Assembly: GCA_900457075.1 (NCBI GenBank)
Contig: UGYN01000002.1
Coordinates: forward strand, 2,232,001-2,296,000
Length of the DNA stretch: 64,000 nucleotides
Direction of reading: 5' to 3'
Origin: Serratia quinivorans
GTDB lineage: Bacteria > Pseudomonadota > Gammaproteobacteria > Enterobacterales > Enterobacteriaceae
Shown here: positions 38,596 to 47,043 of the stretch, one piece after another
How the letters are laid out: every line of letters begins with the position of its first letter
Numbering within the stretch: position 1 is the stretch's first letter
Notes under the pieces: model-generated
What the model saw: the letters and a program-made list of their open reading frames with translations, nothing else
Databases searched by the model: none
Told to the model about the DNA's origin: nothing
Translations under genes and position numbers: made by a program

Positions 38596-38780
38596 TGTAA
38601 AAACAAAGCCAAGCCATAAGTTTTTCCTATTCTCTCCGAAACGCTTTTTCCTCGTTTTATCCCCTGAATTTGCTCATCCGCTGAGTTCTCATCGTTAAAT
38701 GGTCATAAGAATTTATGATGATTTTCAGTCAAAACTGTAATTAGATAACGAAAAAGGCCTGATTTCGCGGATCGCAGACG

Positions 38781-38810
38781 TAAAAAAGCCGATGCGTTTC
38801 CACATCGGCT
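38781..38810 (-). terminator. ysxC terminator
   Basis: On the minus strand AGCCGATG / CATCGGCT with a short loop and a T6 tail, 22 bases after the ysxC stop. Confidence 0.8.
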
Positions 38811-38831
38811 ACTGCGGCACCTGGGGCGTTG

Positions 38832-39482
38832 TTATTCGCCGGCGGTGTCGTCATCTTCCGGCAGTACTTCCGGTGGGATCTCGTTAAACCAGGTGTTCAG
38901 TTTCTGGCTCAGCTTGTCGACGCCGATTTTTTTCGGTGAGGAGAAGGCTTCAACCTGGATATCGCCCATAAACGGCACTACCGCTTCACGCACCATATTG
39001 AGCTGCGCCTTGCGCGCGCCAGATGCCAGCTTGTCCGCTTTGGTCAGCAGGAGCAGGACCGGCGTACCGACTTCGACGGCCCACTGAATCATCTGTTGGT
39101 CGAGATCTTTCAACGGATGGCGGATATCCATCAGCACCACCAGGCCTTTCAGGCAGTTACGCATTTGCAGGTATTCACCCAGCGCACGCTGCCATTTGCG
39201 TTTCATCTCTTCAGGAACTTCGGCGTAGCCATAACCTGGCAGGTCGACGAGGCGAATGCCTTCTTCCACTTCAAACAGGTTAATCAGCTGGGTACGGCCC
39301 GGCGTTTTACTGGTACGCGCCAGACCTTTCTGGTTGGTCAGGGTATTTAACGCGCTGGACTTACCGGCATTAGAGCGACCGGCGAACGCAACTTCAATAC
39401 CTTCATCCCCCGGAAGATGGCGAATATCGGGCGCACTGGTGACGAAATGGGTCACATGATAATTGTAATTCTTGCTGGTCAA
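38832..39482 (-). CDS. ysxC: Ribosome biogenesis GTPase YsxC/EngB (YihA)
   Basis: Essential GTPase for 50S subunit assembly. G1 [10 protein letters not shown]3 DLPGYG and G4 TKAD motifs are present. I place the start at TTG 39482 ([14 protein letters not shown]), 216 residues, because GGAG lies at the right distance and the N-terminus matches relatives (210 in E. coli); another TTG at 39500 would add six residues. The acidic C-terminal tail [12 protein letters not shown] is species-variable. Confidence 0.93.
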   Translation of the reverse strand: MTSKNYNYHVTHFVTSAPDIRHLPGDEGIEVAFAGRSNAGKSSALNTLTNQKGLARTSKTPGRTQLINLFEVEEGIRLVDLPGYGYAEVPEEMKRKWQRALGEYLQMRNCLKGLVVLMDIRHPLKDLDQQMIQWAVEVGTPVLLLLTKADKLASGARKAQLNMVREAVVPFMGDIQVEAFSSPKKIGVDKLSQKLNTWFNEIPPEVLPEDDDTAGE

Positions 39483-39740
39483 AATTTTTCGTCTCCGCAA
39501 GGATGGCTAACTGGTTGGCGATTATAACTGCATCAGCGGTAAAAATGGTGTGTTTCTCTGTTTTTAAGCATCGGGCCAGCAGGGCGTGGCTGTCAGACCT
39601 CAGCGAGCTTGTGAGACATTCGCCATTCGAATAGGGGGCAATGTCGCTTTATTCGAAAGCTGTTTTTATTCTTTACCTTTAAAAACAGAGTGTTAATTCT
39701 CCGTTGTATTTTTTGTTATGCCAATTGCCCGGCAGCTACC

Positions 39741-39768
39741 TTGAGCCTAACTCCTGATAGCGTAAAGT
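39741..39768 (+). promoter_or_regulatory. csrC promoter
   Basis: -35 TTGAGC, 16-base spacer, -10 TAAAGT, giving a start near 39775. A candidate UvrY/GacA-like half site TGTGAGACATTCGC is about 150 bases upstream (39610-39623), as expected for a BarA-UvrY-activated Csr sRNA, but the match is weak. Confidence 0.5.
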
Positions 39769-39774
39769 AGGTTG

Positions 39775-40150
39775 CAGCACAAGGCTGTGCAGGATTAAGG
39801 AACATCCGGGAAGGGTGATAAATCTCATGGAGTGCACAGGAAGTGCTGGAGTGCCAGGATGAACCCAGAAGGAATTGACCTATTTGCATCTGAATTTGCG
39901 AATAGCACAAGGATGGTGAAGTCACTGCAATTTGGATGCCCGCAGGAAGCGCGCTCAGGAAGAGTGGATGTGCAGGGATTGTGCCAGGGACGATTTTTCT
40001 TTCAGGATGAAGGACGTAGTGCGGCAGGGAATGCGTTTATAGCAAAAGGAAAAACCAGGATGTTGAGTGTGCGCACGGAGCGCGTAGCAGGAATATCCTT
40101 CGAAAGAGGGTGCAAAAAGGCGGCAGGTTTAACCTGCCGCCTTTTTTCTT
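39775..40150 (+). ncRNA. csrC: CsrC-type small RNA, CsrA antagonist
   Basis: About 375 bases between ysxC and yihI, the place of csrC in E. coli. I count 22 GGA triplets, many as AGGA or CAGGA in predicted loops, which titrate the translational regulator CsrA. The 3' end is AAAAAGGCGGCAGG...CCTGCCGCC followed by TTTTTTCTTTG, the same terminator form and flanking bases as E. coli CsrC. It is clearly longer than the roughly 245-base E. coli RNA. The plus-strand open frame across it (39832-40167) is considered spurious. Confidence 0.88.
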
Positions 40151-40230
40151 TGTCCGCTTTCTGCTAGATTCCGCCGCAATCGTATAGCATCTATCTCTAT
40201 ACTGAATCTACATACCTAAGAGCATACGCT

Positions 40231-40782
40231 ATGAAACCAGCCATCAAAAGCACCTCGCGCCCCACGCAGCAGCGCGGCGACGCCGAAAAACAAAAAGAAA
40301 AGCCGTGCGGAGCTCGATCAGGAAGCCCGTGAACACAAGCGTGCGAAAAAACGCCGTGTCTCGCATCCGGTTCTCGCACCCAGGTTGAGTCCACCAATCA
40401 AAAAAATAAAGCGGCGGCTCAGGCCAAAGATCCGCGTATCGGCAGCAAAGTGCCGGTAGCGCTGGTGGTTGAAGATAAGCCAAAAGCCAAACTGCAACCC
40501 AAGCCGAAAGCTGAAGCCAAGCCTAAGCCACGTCTGACGCCGGAAGAAGAACTGGCCAAGCTGGAAAACGATGAGCGTCTGGACGCACTGCTGGATCGCA
40601 TTGATGACGGTGAGACTCTGAGCGCCGAAGATCAGAAATATGTTGATCAGACGCTGGATCGTATCGATGCCCTGATGGAGCAATTGGGCATTGAATTGGG
40701 TGATGACGACGAAGAAGAAGAAGAGAAGCAGGAAGATATCCTGAAGCTGCTGAAAGGCGGTAACCCAAAAGACGTAATTTAA
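40231..40782 (+). pseudogene. yihI: Der GTPase-activating protein YihI, two compensating frameshifts
   Basis: Regulator of the ribosome-assembly GTPase Der. The sequence has two one-base changes: an extra A in ATGAAACC (40234-40236), without which the protein starts MNQPSKAPRAPRSS, and a missing G near 40358 (CGTGTCTC for CGTGGTCTC). Corrected, the frame is continuous to 40782 with 183 residues: a Lys/Arg-rich N-terminus with [17 protein letters not shown], the [10 protein letters not shown] core, and an acidic C-terminus [13 protein letters not shown]. As written only the part after about 40363 is in the right frame. Sequencing error is likely. Confidence 0.9.
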
Positions 40783-40788
40783 CGCGTC

Positions 40789-41013
40789 ATGTGGCTGATC
40801 CTGACAATAGCCCTACTCTTGATGTGTTATCTGCTGTGGTTATTCGGTAAACTATGGCGGCTGTCTAAACGCAAAACGCGTTTTCGCAGCGCTTCCGCGG
40901 CCAGACAGCGTAGACAACTGCCATTTCCCGGCCCGGTAGAAAAAAATATCGGAAGGAGTGAGCATGTCAGAGCAGGCAATTGTCTGGGATCTGGCCCTGA
41001 TCCAGAAATATAA
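40789..41013 (+). CDS. Hypothetical small membrane protein between yihI and hemN
   Basis: The frame starts at ATG 40789, six bases after the yihI stop, with a hydrophobic segment MWLILTIALLLMCYLLWLFG then a strongly basic stretch (LWRLSKRKTRFRS). The 74 codons overlap the hemN start by 50 bases. No clear ribosome site is seen. It could be a real one-helix protein, or the start of a longer membrane protein truncated by another base-calling error; nearby genes contain several. Family not recognised. Confidence 0.4.
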   Translation: MWLILTIALLLMCYLLWLFGKLWRLSKRKTRFRSASAARQRRQLPFPGPVEKNIGRSEHVRAGNCLGSGPDPEI

Positions 41014-42337
41014 CTATTCAGGGCCGCGTTATACCTCATACCCCACAGCGCTGGAGTTCAACCAGGGCTATGACGAAGCGGCGTTTCAACGCGCTGCTGC
41101 GCGCTATCCAGAACGTCCGCTGTCGCTGTATGTGCATATCCCTTTCTGCCACAAACTCTGCTATTTCTGTGGCTGCAATAAACTGGTGACGCGTCAGACG
41201 CACAAGGCCGATGAATATCTGGCGGTGCTGGCACAGGAAATCGCCCAGCGCGCGCCTCTGTTTGCCGGGCGTAAAGTTGGTCAGTTGCATTGGGGTGGCG
41301 GCACACCGACCTATCTGAGCAAGTCGCAAATCAGCAAGCTGGTGGCAATGCTGCGCCAACACTTTGATTTCCTACCCGATTTGGAAATGTCGATCGAAGT
41401 CGATCCGCGCGAGATTGAGCTGGATGTGCTCGATCATTTACGCAGCGAAGGCTTTAATCGCCTGAGCATGGGGGGTGCAGGATTTCAATAAAGAAGTGCA
41501 GCGGCTGGTGAACCGTGAGCAGGATGAAACCTTTATCTTCGCTCTGATCGCTCGCGCCAAGGCTTTGGGCTTTAACTCCACCAATATTGATTTGATCTAC
41601 GGGCTGCCAAAGCAGACGCCGGAGAGCTTTGCTTACACCCTGCAGCGGGTGGCGGAACTCAACCCGGATCGCCTCAGCGTATTTAACTACGCCACATGCC
41701 GAACCTGTTTGCAGCCCAACGCAAAATCAAAGATGCGGATTTGCCGAGCGCGCAGCAGAAACTGGATATCCTGCAGCAGACCATCGCCTCGCTGACCGAG
41801 TCCGGCTATCAGTTTATCGGCATGGACCACTTTGCCCGCCCGGATGATGAACTGGCCGTGGCACAGCGCGAAGGGAAACTGCACCGCAACTTCCAGGGGT
41901 ACACCACTCAGGGTGACAGCGATTTGCTGGGGCTGGGCGTATCCGCCATCAGCATGCTGGGGGACAGCTATGCCCAGAACCAGAAAGAGCTGAAGACCTA
42001 TTACAGTAGCGTAGAAGAGCAGGGGCATGCCTTGTGGCGCGGCCTGGCGATGACGGAAGACGACTGTCTGCGGCGTGAGGTAATCAAAACGCTGATCTGC
42101 AATTTCAAGCTGGACTATCTGGCAATAGAGCAACAGTTCGCTATCGACTTCGCCGGCTATTTTGCCGAAGACCTGCAACTGCTGGCACCGTTTGAACGTG
42201 ATGGGCTGGTGGAGCGTGACGAGCAGGGTATTCGCGTTACACCGCGCGGTCGGTTGCTGATCCGCAATATTTGCATGTGTTTTGATATCTACCTGCGACA
42301 ACAGGCGCGCACTCAGCAATTCTCTCGGGTTATTTGA
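40964..42337 (+). pseudogene. hemN: Oxygen-independent coproporphyrinogen III dehydrogenase HemN, two frameshifts
   Basis: Radical-SAM enzyme of anaerobic haem synthesis. The 4Fe-4S motif appears in HIPFCHKLCYFCGCNK. The start is ATG 40964 (MSEQAIVWDLALIQKYN) after GGAAGGAGTG. Two errors break the frame: six G at 41470-41475 where five are needed (natural LSMGVQDFNKEV), and a missing C at 41692-41693 (GCCACATG for GCCCACATG, natural NYAHMPNLFAAQ). Corrected, the product is 457 residues, the E. coli length, ending RTQQFSRVI. A real pseudogene is possible but less likely. Confidence 0.93.
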
Positions 42338-42342
42338 TGAGT

Positions 42343-42374
42343 AAAACAACGGCCGCTACAGCGGCCGTTGTTTT
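42343..42374. terminator. Bidirectional terminator between hemN and yshB
   Basis: Perfect 14-base stem AAAACAACGGCCGC / GCGGCCGTTGTTTT with a TACA loop. It overlaps the yshB stop codon. Confidence 0.85.
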
Positions 42375-42495
42375 AACTGAAGAAATTAATCAGTGCGGCG
42401 CACAACACCGCAGCAACGGCTGCCTGCGGTGTGTGGCTGGCGGCAGAACCAAGCTCCGCGCCTTGGGAAATGAATGCGACCAATGAGTCCAGCAT
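42373..42495 (-). CDS. yshB: Small protein YshB
   Basis: A 40-residue frame begins MLDSLVAFISQGAELGSAA at 42495, preceded by TGGAGG, and ends with TPQAAVAAVLCAALINFFS. The C-terminal half matches E. coli YshB (36 residues), which occupies the same place between hemN and glnG. One hydrophobic helix is predicted. In Salmonella YshB is linked to intracellular survival; the mechanism is unknown. Confidence 0.85.
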   Translation of the reverse strand: MLDSLVAFISQGAELGSAASHTPQAAVAAVLCAALINFFS

Positions 42496-42608
42496 CGAGA
42501 GCCTCCAGAGTGTGCGCCCCGATCATACTGCCGGCAGAGCGGCTGTAAAGCCTGAAGTCGTCGATTTTTTGTGCGCTTGATTATGTTTTTTATAATCAAC
42601 AACGCAAA

Positions 42609-44021
42609 CTATTCCATTCCCAACTCTTTCAACTTGCGCGTTAACGTATTGCGGCCCCAACCCAACAAGCGAGCGGCTTCCTGCTTATGCCCCTGGGTAT
42701 GGCGCAGCGCGGTGGTGAGCAAGGTGCGCTCCATTTCCGGTTGCGCTTCCGACAGCAAGTTTTGATGACCGGAACGCAGTGCCCGGTCGGCCCACTGAGC
42801 CAGTAGCGTAGCCCAACTGTCCGGCAAGCTGTGGCCGGCCGTTTCCGGCGCAGCGGTTTCAAACAGCTCACTCGGCAGATCCTGAATCAGCACTTCCTGC
42901 CCGGCGGCCATCACGGTTAACCAGCGACAGGTGTTTTCCAACTGACGCACGTTACCTGGCCACGGCAGGCGGGTCAGGGCGGTTTCAGTTTCCGGATGCA
43001 GATTCTTCGCCTCAACGCCCAGCTCTTTTGCCGCCACTTGCAGGAAGTAGCGCGCCAGACGAGGTATGTCCTCACGACGTTCACGCAACGGTGGCAGATG
43101 TACGCGAATGACGTTCAGGCGATGGAACAGATCTTCACGGAATTTACCTTCCTGTACCCGCAGCTCCAGGTTCTGATGGGTGGCGGCGATAATGCGCACG
43201 TCCACCTTCACCGGCGCGTATCCACCGACCCGGTAGAATTGACCATCGGCCAGCACCCGCAGTAAACGGGTTTGAACATCCAGCGGCATATCGCCGATTT
43301 CATCCAGGAACAGCGTTCCGCCGTCGGCCTGCTCAAAACGGCCCTGACGGATCTGATTGGCACCGGTAAAAGCCCCTTTCTCGTGGCCGAACAGCTCGGA
43401 TTCGATCAGGTCTTTAGGGATCGCCGCCATATTCAACGCGATAAACGGAGATTTGGCTCGCGGGCTGTGGCGATGCAGGGCATGGGCCACCAGCTCTTTA
43501 CCGGTGCCGGATTCGCCGTTGATCAGCACGCTGATCGATGAACGCGACAGACGGCCAATGATGCGGAACACGTCCTGCATCGCCGGGGCTTCGCCGATAA
43601 TGTCCGCCACCGGGTCGTTGGCCGGCTGGCTGCGTGCCGGTTGTTGTTGTTCCTGATAATGGCTGATGGCGCGCTCTACCAGCGCGACCGCTTCATCGAT
43701 ATCAAAGGGTTTTGGCAGGTAATCGAACGCACCTTGCTGGTAGGCGCTGACCGCGGCGTCCAAATCCGAATGTGCCGTCATTATGATGACCGGAAGCATG
43801 GGGTGACGCTGCTTGATCTGCTTGAGCAACGCCAGACCATCCATACCCGGCATGCGGATGTCAGACAGCAACACGTCAGGAGTTTGCGTGGCCAGGGCTT
43901 CCAGTACCGCATTGCCATTTTCAAAGGTCACGCAACTCACACCCGCTCCAGTGAGCGCGCGTTCAAGCACCCAGCGGATGGAGCTATCGTCATCGACGAT
44001 CCAGACTATCCCTCGTTGCAT
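42609..44021 (-). CDS. glnG: Nitrogen regulator NtrC (NRI)
   Basis: Sigma54-dependent activator. The start at 44021 (MQRGIVWIVDDDSSIRW) gives 470 residues, matching E. coli; the longer frame to 44078 overlaps glnL. Receiver domain with the phosphorylated Asp in LLSDIRMPGMDG (near 54), AAA+ domain with GESGTGKE, GAFTGA and GGTLFLDEIGD, and a C-terminal Fis-type helix-turn-helix QEAARLLGWGRNTLTRKL. It acts at the glnA enhancer sites at 46844-46892. Confidence 0.98.
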   Translation of the reverse strand: MQRGIVWIVDDDSSIRWVLERALTGAGVSCVTFENGNAVLEALATQTPDVLLSDIRMPGMDGLALLKQIKQRHPMLPVIIMTAHSDLDAAVSAYQQGAFDYLPKPFDIDEAVALVERAISHYQEQQQPARSQPANDPVADIIGEAPAMQDVFRIIGRLSRSSISVLINGESGTGKELVAHALHRHSPRAKSPFIALNMAAIPKDLIESELFGHEKGAFTGANQIRQGRFEQADGGTLFLDEIGDMPLDVQTRLLRVLADGQFYRVGGYAPVKVDVRIIAATHQNLELRVQEGKFREDLFHRLNVIRVHLPPLRERREDIPRLARYFLQVAAKELGVEAKNLHPETETALTRLPWPGNVRQLENTCRWLTVMAAGQEVLIQDLPSELFETAAPETAGHSLPDSWATLLAQWADRALRSGHQNLLSEAQPEMERTLLTTALRHTQGHKQEAARLLGWGRNTLTRKLKELGME

Positions 44022-44029
44022 AGAAAACC

Positions 44030-45079
44030 TCACTGGCGAATAGGCAGGTAAACCGAGAATTCGGTATGTCCTGGCCAACTGTTAAATTCAATTTTTCCGC
44101 AATGCTGATCGATAAGATTACGGGCGATGGATAAACCCAGGCCGGTTCCGCCTTCGCGGCCGCTGACCATTGGGTAAAACAGCGTGTCCTGCAACTGCGC
44201 CGGTACGCCGGGGCCGTCATCTTCAATATCGATACGTGCCGCTAACCGGTAGCGGGTGCCGTGCAGGGTGATCTGGAATGCGGTTCGGGTGCGCAGCGTA
44301 ATGGTGCCACCGGCTTCACCCAGCGCCTGCAGCGCATTGCGAGTGATGTTCAGCAGCACCTGTTCGATTTGATCCGGGTCGTGCGCCAACTCCGGCAGGC
44401 TCGGGTCGTAGTCGCGTACCAGCGTTACGTTATCCGGCTTCTCCAGCGACACCAGTTGGCAGACTCGCTCCGCCACCTGATGAATACTTTGAGTAATGTG
44501 CTGGCCTGGCCGTTGCGGGCCCAGCAGGCGATCGACCAGATTGCGCAGGCGGTCGGCCTGTTCAATGATCACCTTGGTGTATTCGGTCAGCGACGGATCG
44601 GGCAGAGCCTTGGCCAGCAACTGCGCCGCACCGCGCAGCCCGCCAAGCGGATTTTTAATCTCATGCGCCAGGCCACGAACCAGATCGCGGGCGGCAACCT
44701 GCTGAGCGTGCTGCAGCTGTTCCTGGCTCAGGCGGCGTTGGTTATCCATCGGCGCCAGTTCGATCAGGATATAGCCTTCAGACAGCGTCTGGGCGGTCAG
44801 GGAGAGGATATGCGCGCGCCCGTCAACCACCAGGGTCACTTCGCTATCGGTAAAGCCCTGGCCGGCGCGCAGGCTCTCACGCATCAGATCGACATTCAGC
44901 GAGAAATAGCCGAGCAGATCGGGTAACGGTGTACCGAAAAGTTTACGGGAACTTTGTGCCAGCAGTTGTTGTGCCGCCGGATTGGCGTAATGAACCGCCA
45001 GCGAGTCATCCAACAGCAGGATGCTGTTGATGAGAGAATTGAGGATCTGCCCAGCATCGGGCAGCTTGCCAGTTGCCAT
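44030..45079 (-). CDS. glnL: Nitrogen sensor kinase NtrB (NRII)
   Basis: Histidine kinase that, under PII control, phosphorylates or dephosphorylates NtrC. The 349 residues contain an N-terminal PAS domain, the phospho-acceptor His in [20 protein letters not shown] (near 139), and ATP-binding boxes including [16 protein letters not shown]. It ends eight bases before glnG. Confidence 0.98.
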   Translation of the reverse strand: MATGKLPDAGQILNSLINSILLLDDSLAVHYANPAAQQLLAQSSRKLFGTPLPDLLGYFSLNVDLMRESLRAGQGFTDSEVTLVVDGRAHILSLTAQTLSEGYILIELAPMDNQRRLSQEQLQHAQQVAARDLVRGLAHEIKNPLGGLRGAAQLLAKALPDPSLTEYTKVIIEQADRLRNLVDRLLGPQRPGQHITQSIHQVAERVCQLVSLEKPDNVTLVRDYDPSLPELAHDPDQIEQVLLNITRNALQALGEAGGTITLRTRTAFQITLHGTRYRLAARIDIEDDGPGVPAQLQDTLFYPMVSGREGGTGLGLSIARNLIDQHCGKIEFNSWPGHTEFSVYLPIRQ

Positions 45080-45170
45080 ATAGCAGACTCCTGCACCTTT
45101 TTAGTGCATCTATCCTACTCCATCCGCCCTGCGTGCGGCACGGAATAGTTTTGCAGAAAATACGGTGGAG

Positions 45171-45194
45171 AAAAAAACCCATCCGAAGATGGGC
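45171..45194 (-). terminator. Terminator/attenuator between glnA and glnL
   Basis: Minus strand GCCCATC TTCG GATGGGT followed by seven T: a UUCG tetraloop hairpin between glnA and glnL. It should end most glnA transcripts, so that glnLG is made at a lower level. Confidence 0.85.
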
Positions 45195-45235
45195 AGAAAG
45201 TTTCCACGGCAACAAAAAAAGACAACTAAATCTGA

Positions 45236-45255
45236 GCGCCGTCCGCAGACGGCGC
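45236..45255. repeat. Hairpin directly after glnA
   Basis: GCGCCGTC / GACGGCGC around a CGCA loop, nine bases after the glnA stop and without a T-run. It may protect the 3' end of glnA mRNA upstream of the true terminator. Confidence 0.5.
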
Positions 45256-45263
45256 GGTAAAAC

Positions 45264-46673
45264 TTAAACGCTGTAGTACAGTTCGAACTCAACCGGGTGT
45301 GGCGTCATGCGAACGCGGTCCATTTCTTCTTTACGCAGATCGATGTAAGCGTCGATCGCGTCGTCGGTGAATACGCCACCGCGGGTCAGGAACTCGCGGT
45401 CTTCGCTCAGTGCAGCCAGCGCTTCATCCAGAGAGCCTGCAACTTTTGGAATTTCAGCTTCTTCTTCCGGTGGCAGGTCATACAGGTTTTTGTCCATGGC
45501 ATCGCCAGGGTGGATTTTGTTAATCACACCGTCCAGGCCTGCCATCAGCAGAGCTGCGAAGCACAGGTATGGGTTGGCCGCTGGATCCGGGAAACGGGCT
45601 TCGATACGGCGCGCTTTCGGGCTGGCTACCACTGGGATACGGATGGAAGCAGAACGGTTACGGGCTGAGTAAGCCAGCATCACCGGTGCTTCGTAACCTG
45701 GGACCAGACGCTTGTAAGAGTTGGTGGTCGGGTTGGCCAGGGCGTTGATCGCTTTGGCGTGCTTGATGATGCCGCCGATGTAGAACAGGGCAGTTTCAGA
45801 CAGGCCGCCGTATTTGTCGCCGGCGAACAGGTTAGTCCCGTTCTTGGACAGTGACATGTGGCAGTGCATACCGGAGCCGTTATCACCGAACATAGGTTTC
45901 GGCATGAAGGTCGCGGTTTTACCAAATGCGTGAGCCACGTTGTGAACCACGTATTTGTAGATTTGGATTTCGTCGGCTTTCTTGGTCATGGTGTTGAAGC
46001 GGGTTGCCACTTCGTTCTGACCTGCGGTTGCCACTTCGTGGTGGTGAGCTTCAACCACCAGGCCCATTTCTTCCATGGTCAAACACATGGTAGAACGGAT
46101 GTCCTGTGACGAGTCGACCGGAGGAACCGGGAAGTAACCGCCTTTGACTGCCGGACGGTGACCTTTGTTGCCGCCATCGTATTTGGTGCCGGAGTTCCAT
46201 GCGCCTTCGATATCGTCGATAGCTACGTGGGAACCACGGATGCTGCTGCCGAAACGAATATCATCGAACAGGAAGAATTCTGGCTCAGGCCCGAACAGCA
46301 CGGTGTCCGCGATGCCGGAAGAACGCAGGAAGTCTTCTGCACGCTTGGAGATTGAACGCGGGTCACGGTCGTAGCCCTGCATGGTGCCTGGCTCGAGGAT
46401 ATCGCAGCGAATGATCAGAGTGGATTCTTCGAAGAACGGATCCAATACCGCCGTGCTGGCGTCTGGCATCAGCACCATGTCAGATTCGTTGATGCCCTTC
46501 CAACCACCGATCGAGGAGCCGTCAAACATTTTACCTTCTTCGAAGAAGTCGGCATTTACCTGATGAGAAGGGATGGTAACGTGCTGTTCCTTACCCTTGG
46601 TGTCAGTGAAACGCAGGTCTACGAATTTCACTTCATGCTCATTCAGCATCGTCAAAACGTGTTCAGCGGACAT
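45264..46673 (-). CDS. glnA: Glutamine synthetase, type I
   Basis: Dodecameric enzyme that makes glutamine from glutamate, ammonia and ATP. The start at 46673 ([18 protein letters not shown]) gives 469 residues, the E. coli length. The adenylylated tyrosine is in NLYDLPPEE (near 397), and the active-site blocks [10 protein letters not shown] and [10 protein letters not shown] are present. Expressed from the sigma54 promoter at 46756-46770 under NtrC control. Confidence 0.99.
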   Translation of the reverse strand: MSAEHVLTMLNEHEVKFVDLRFTDTKGKEQHVTIPSHQVNADFFEEGKMFDGSSIGGWKGINESDMVLMPDASTAVLDPFFEESTLIIRCDILEPGTMQGYDRDPRSISKRAEDFLRSSGIADTVLFGPEPEFFLFDDIRFGSSIRGSHVAIDDIEGAWNSGTKYDGGNKGHRPAVKGGYFPVPPVDSSQDIRSTMCLTMEEMGLVVEAHHHEVATAGQNEVATRFNTMTKKADEIQIYKYVVHNVAHAFGKTATFMPKPMFGDNGSGMHCHMSLSKNGTNLFAGDKYGGLSETALFYIGGIIKHAKAINALANPTTNSYKRLVPGYEAPVMLAYSARNRSASIRIPVVASPKARRIEARFPDPAANPYLCFAALLMAGLDGVINKIHPGDAMDKNLYDLPPEEEAEIPKVAGSLDEALAALSEDREFLTRGGVFTDDAIDAYIDLRKEEMDRVRMTPHPVEFELYYSV

Positions 46674-46755
46674 ACTTAACTCTCCCGGATTTGTCATTGT
46701 CTTCGTCGTGGAACGAATCTGTGGAACTGGCTTTTTTTGTCTTGAAAAGACTAAA

Positions 46756-46770
46756 GCGAAAACTGTGCCA
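46756..46770 (-). promoter_or_regulatory. glnAp2 sigma54 promoter
   Basis: Minus strand TTGGCACAGTTTTCGCTTT contains the -24 TGGCAC and -12 TTCGC elements with correct spacing, nearly identical to E. coli glnAp2. It lies about 83 bases before the glnA start. Confidence 0.88.
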
Positions 46771-46843
46771 ACTTTGCGAAAGCGCTTTAATCGCCTTTCT
46801 GCGCGGCTTTTGCACAGAATCAGTATGCACCATCAGTGACGGT

Positions 46844-46862
46844 TTGCACTTAAATGGTGCAA
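46844..46862. promoter_or_regulatory. NtrC enhancer site proximal to glnAp2
   Basis: TTGCACTTAAATGGTGCAA, a palindrome with 6-base arms and 7-base centre matching the NtrC consensus TGCAC-N-GTGCA form, about 85-100 bases upstream of the sigma54 promoter. Confidence 0.8.
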
Positions 46863-46877
46863 TCAATGCGGGATGGA

Positions 46878-46892
46878 GCACTGTAATGGTGC
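46878..46892. promoter_or_regulatory. NtrC enhancer site distal to glnAp2
   Basis: GCACTGTAATGGTGC, about three DNA turns from the first site (centre to centre about 32 bases), so that two NtrC dimers can bind side by side. A further overlapping palindrome TGGTGC-6-GCACCA lies at 46887-46904. Confidence 0.72.
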
Positions 46893-47043
46893 AAAAGTGC
46901 ACCAGATGCTGCTTTTTGCACCGTGAAAGGGATCACATACTGACCTGTACACAGTTGTTTATAAGAGACTGTTGTGATCTTGTTTAGTCCCTCGCTTAAT
47001 ACGTGTACAATAGCGCGCTATTTCTAATGCCTGAGGCAAAGCT

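Noticed and set aside
39832..40167. 111-codon open frame on the plus strand
   Set aside because: It lies inside the csrC RNA and is explained by its repeated GGA-rich sequence; no ribosome site fits and no family is recognised.
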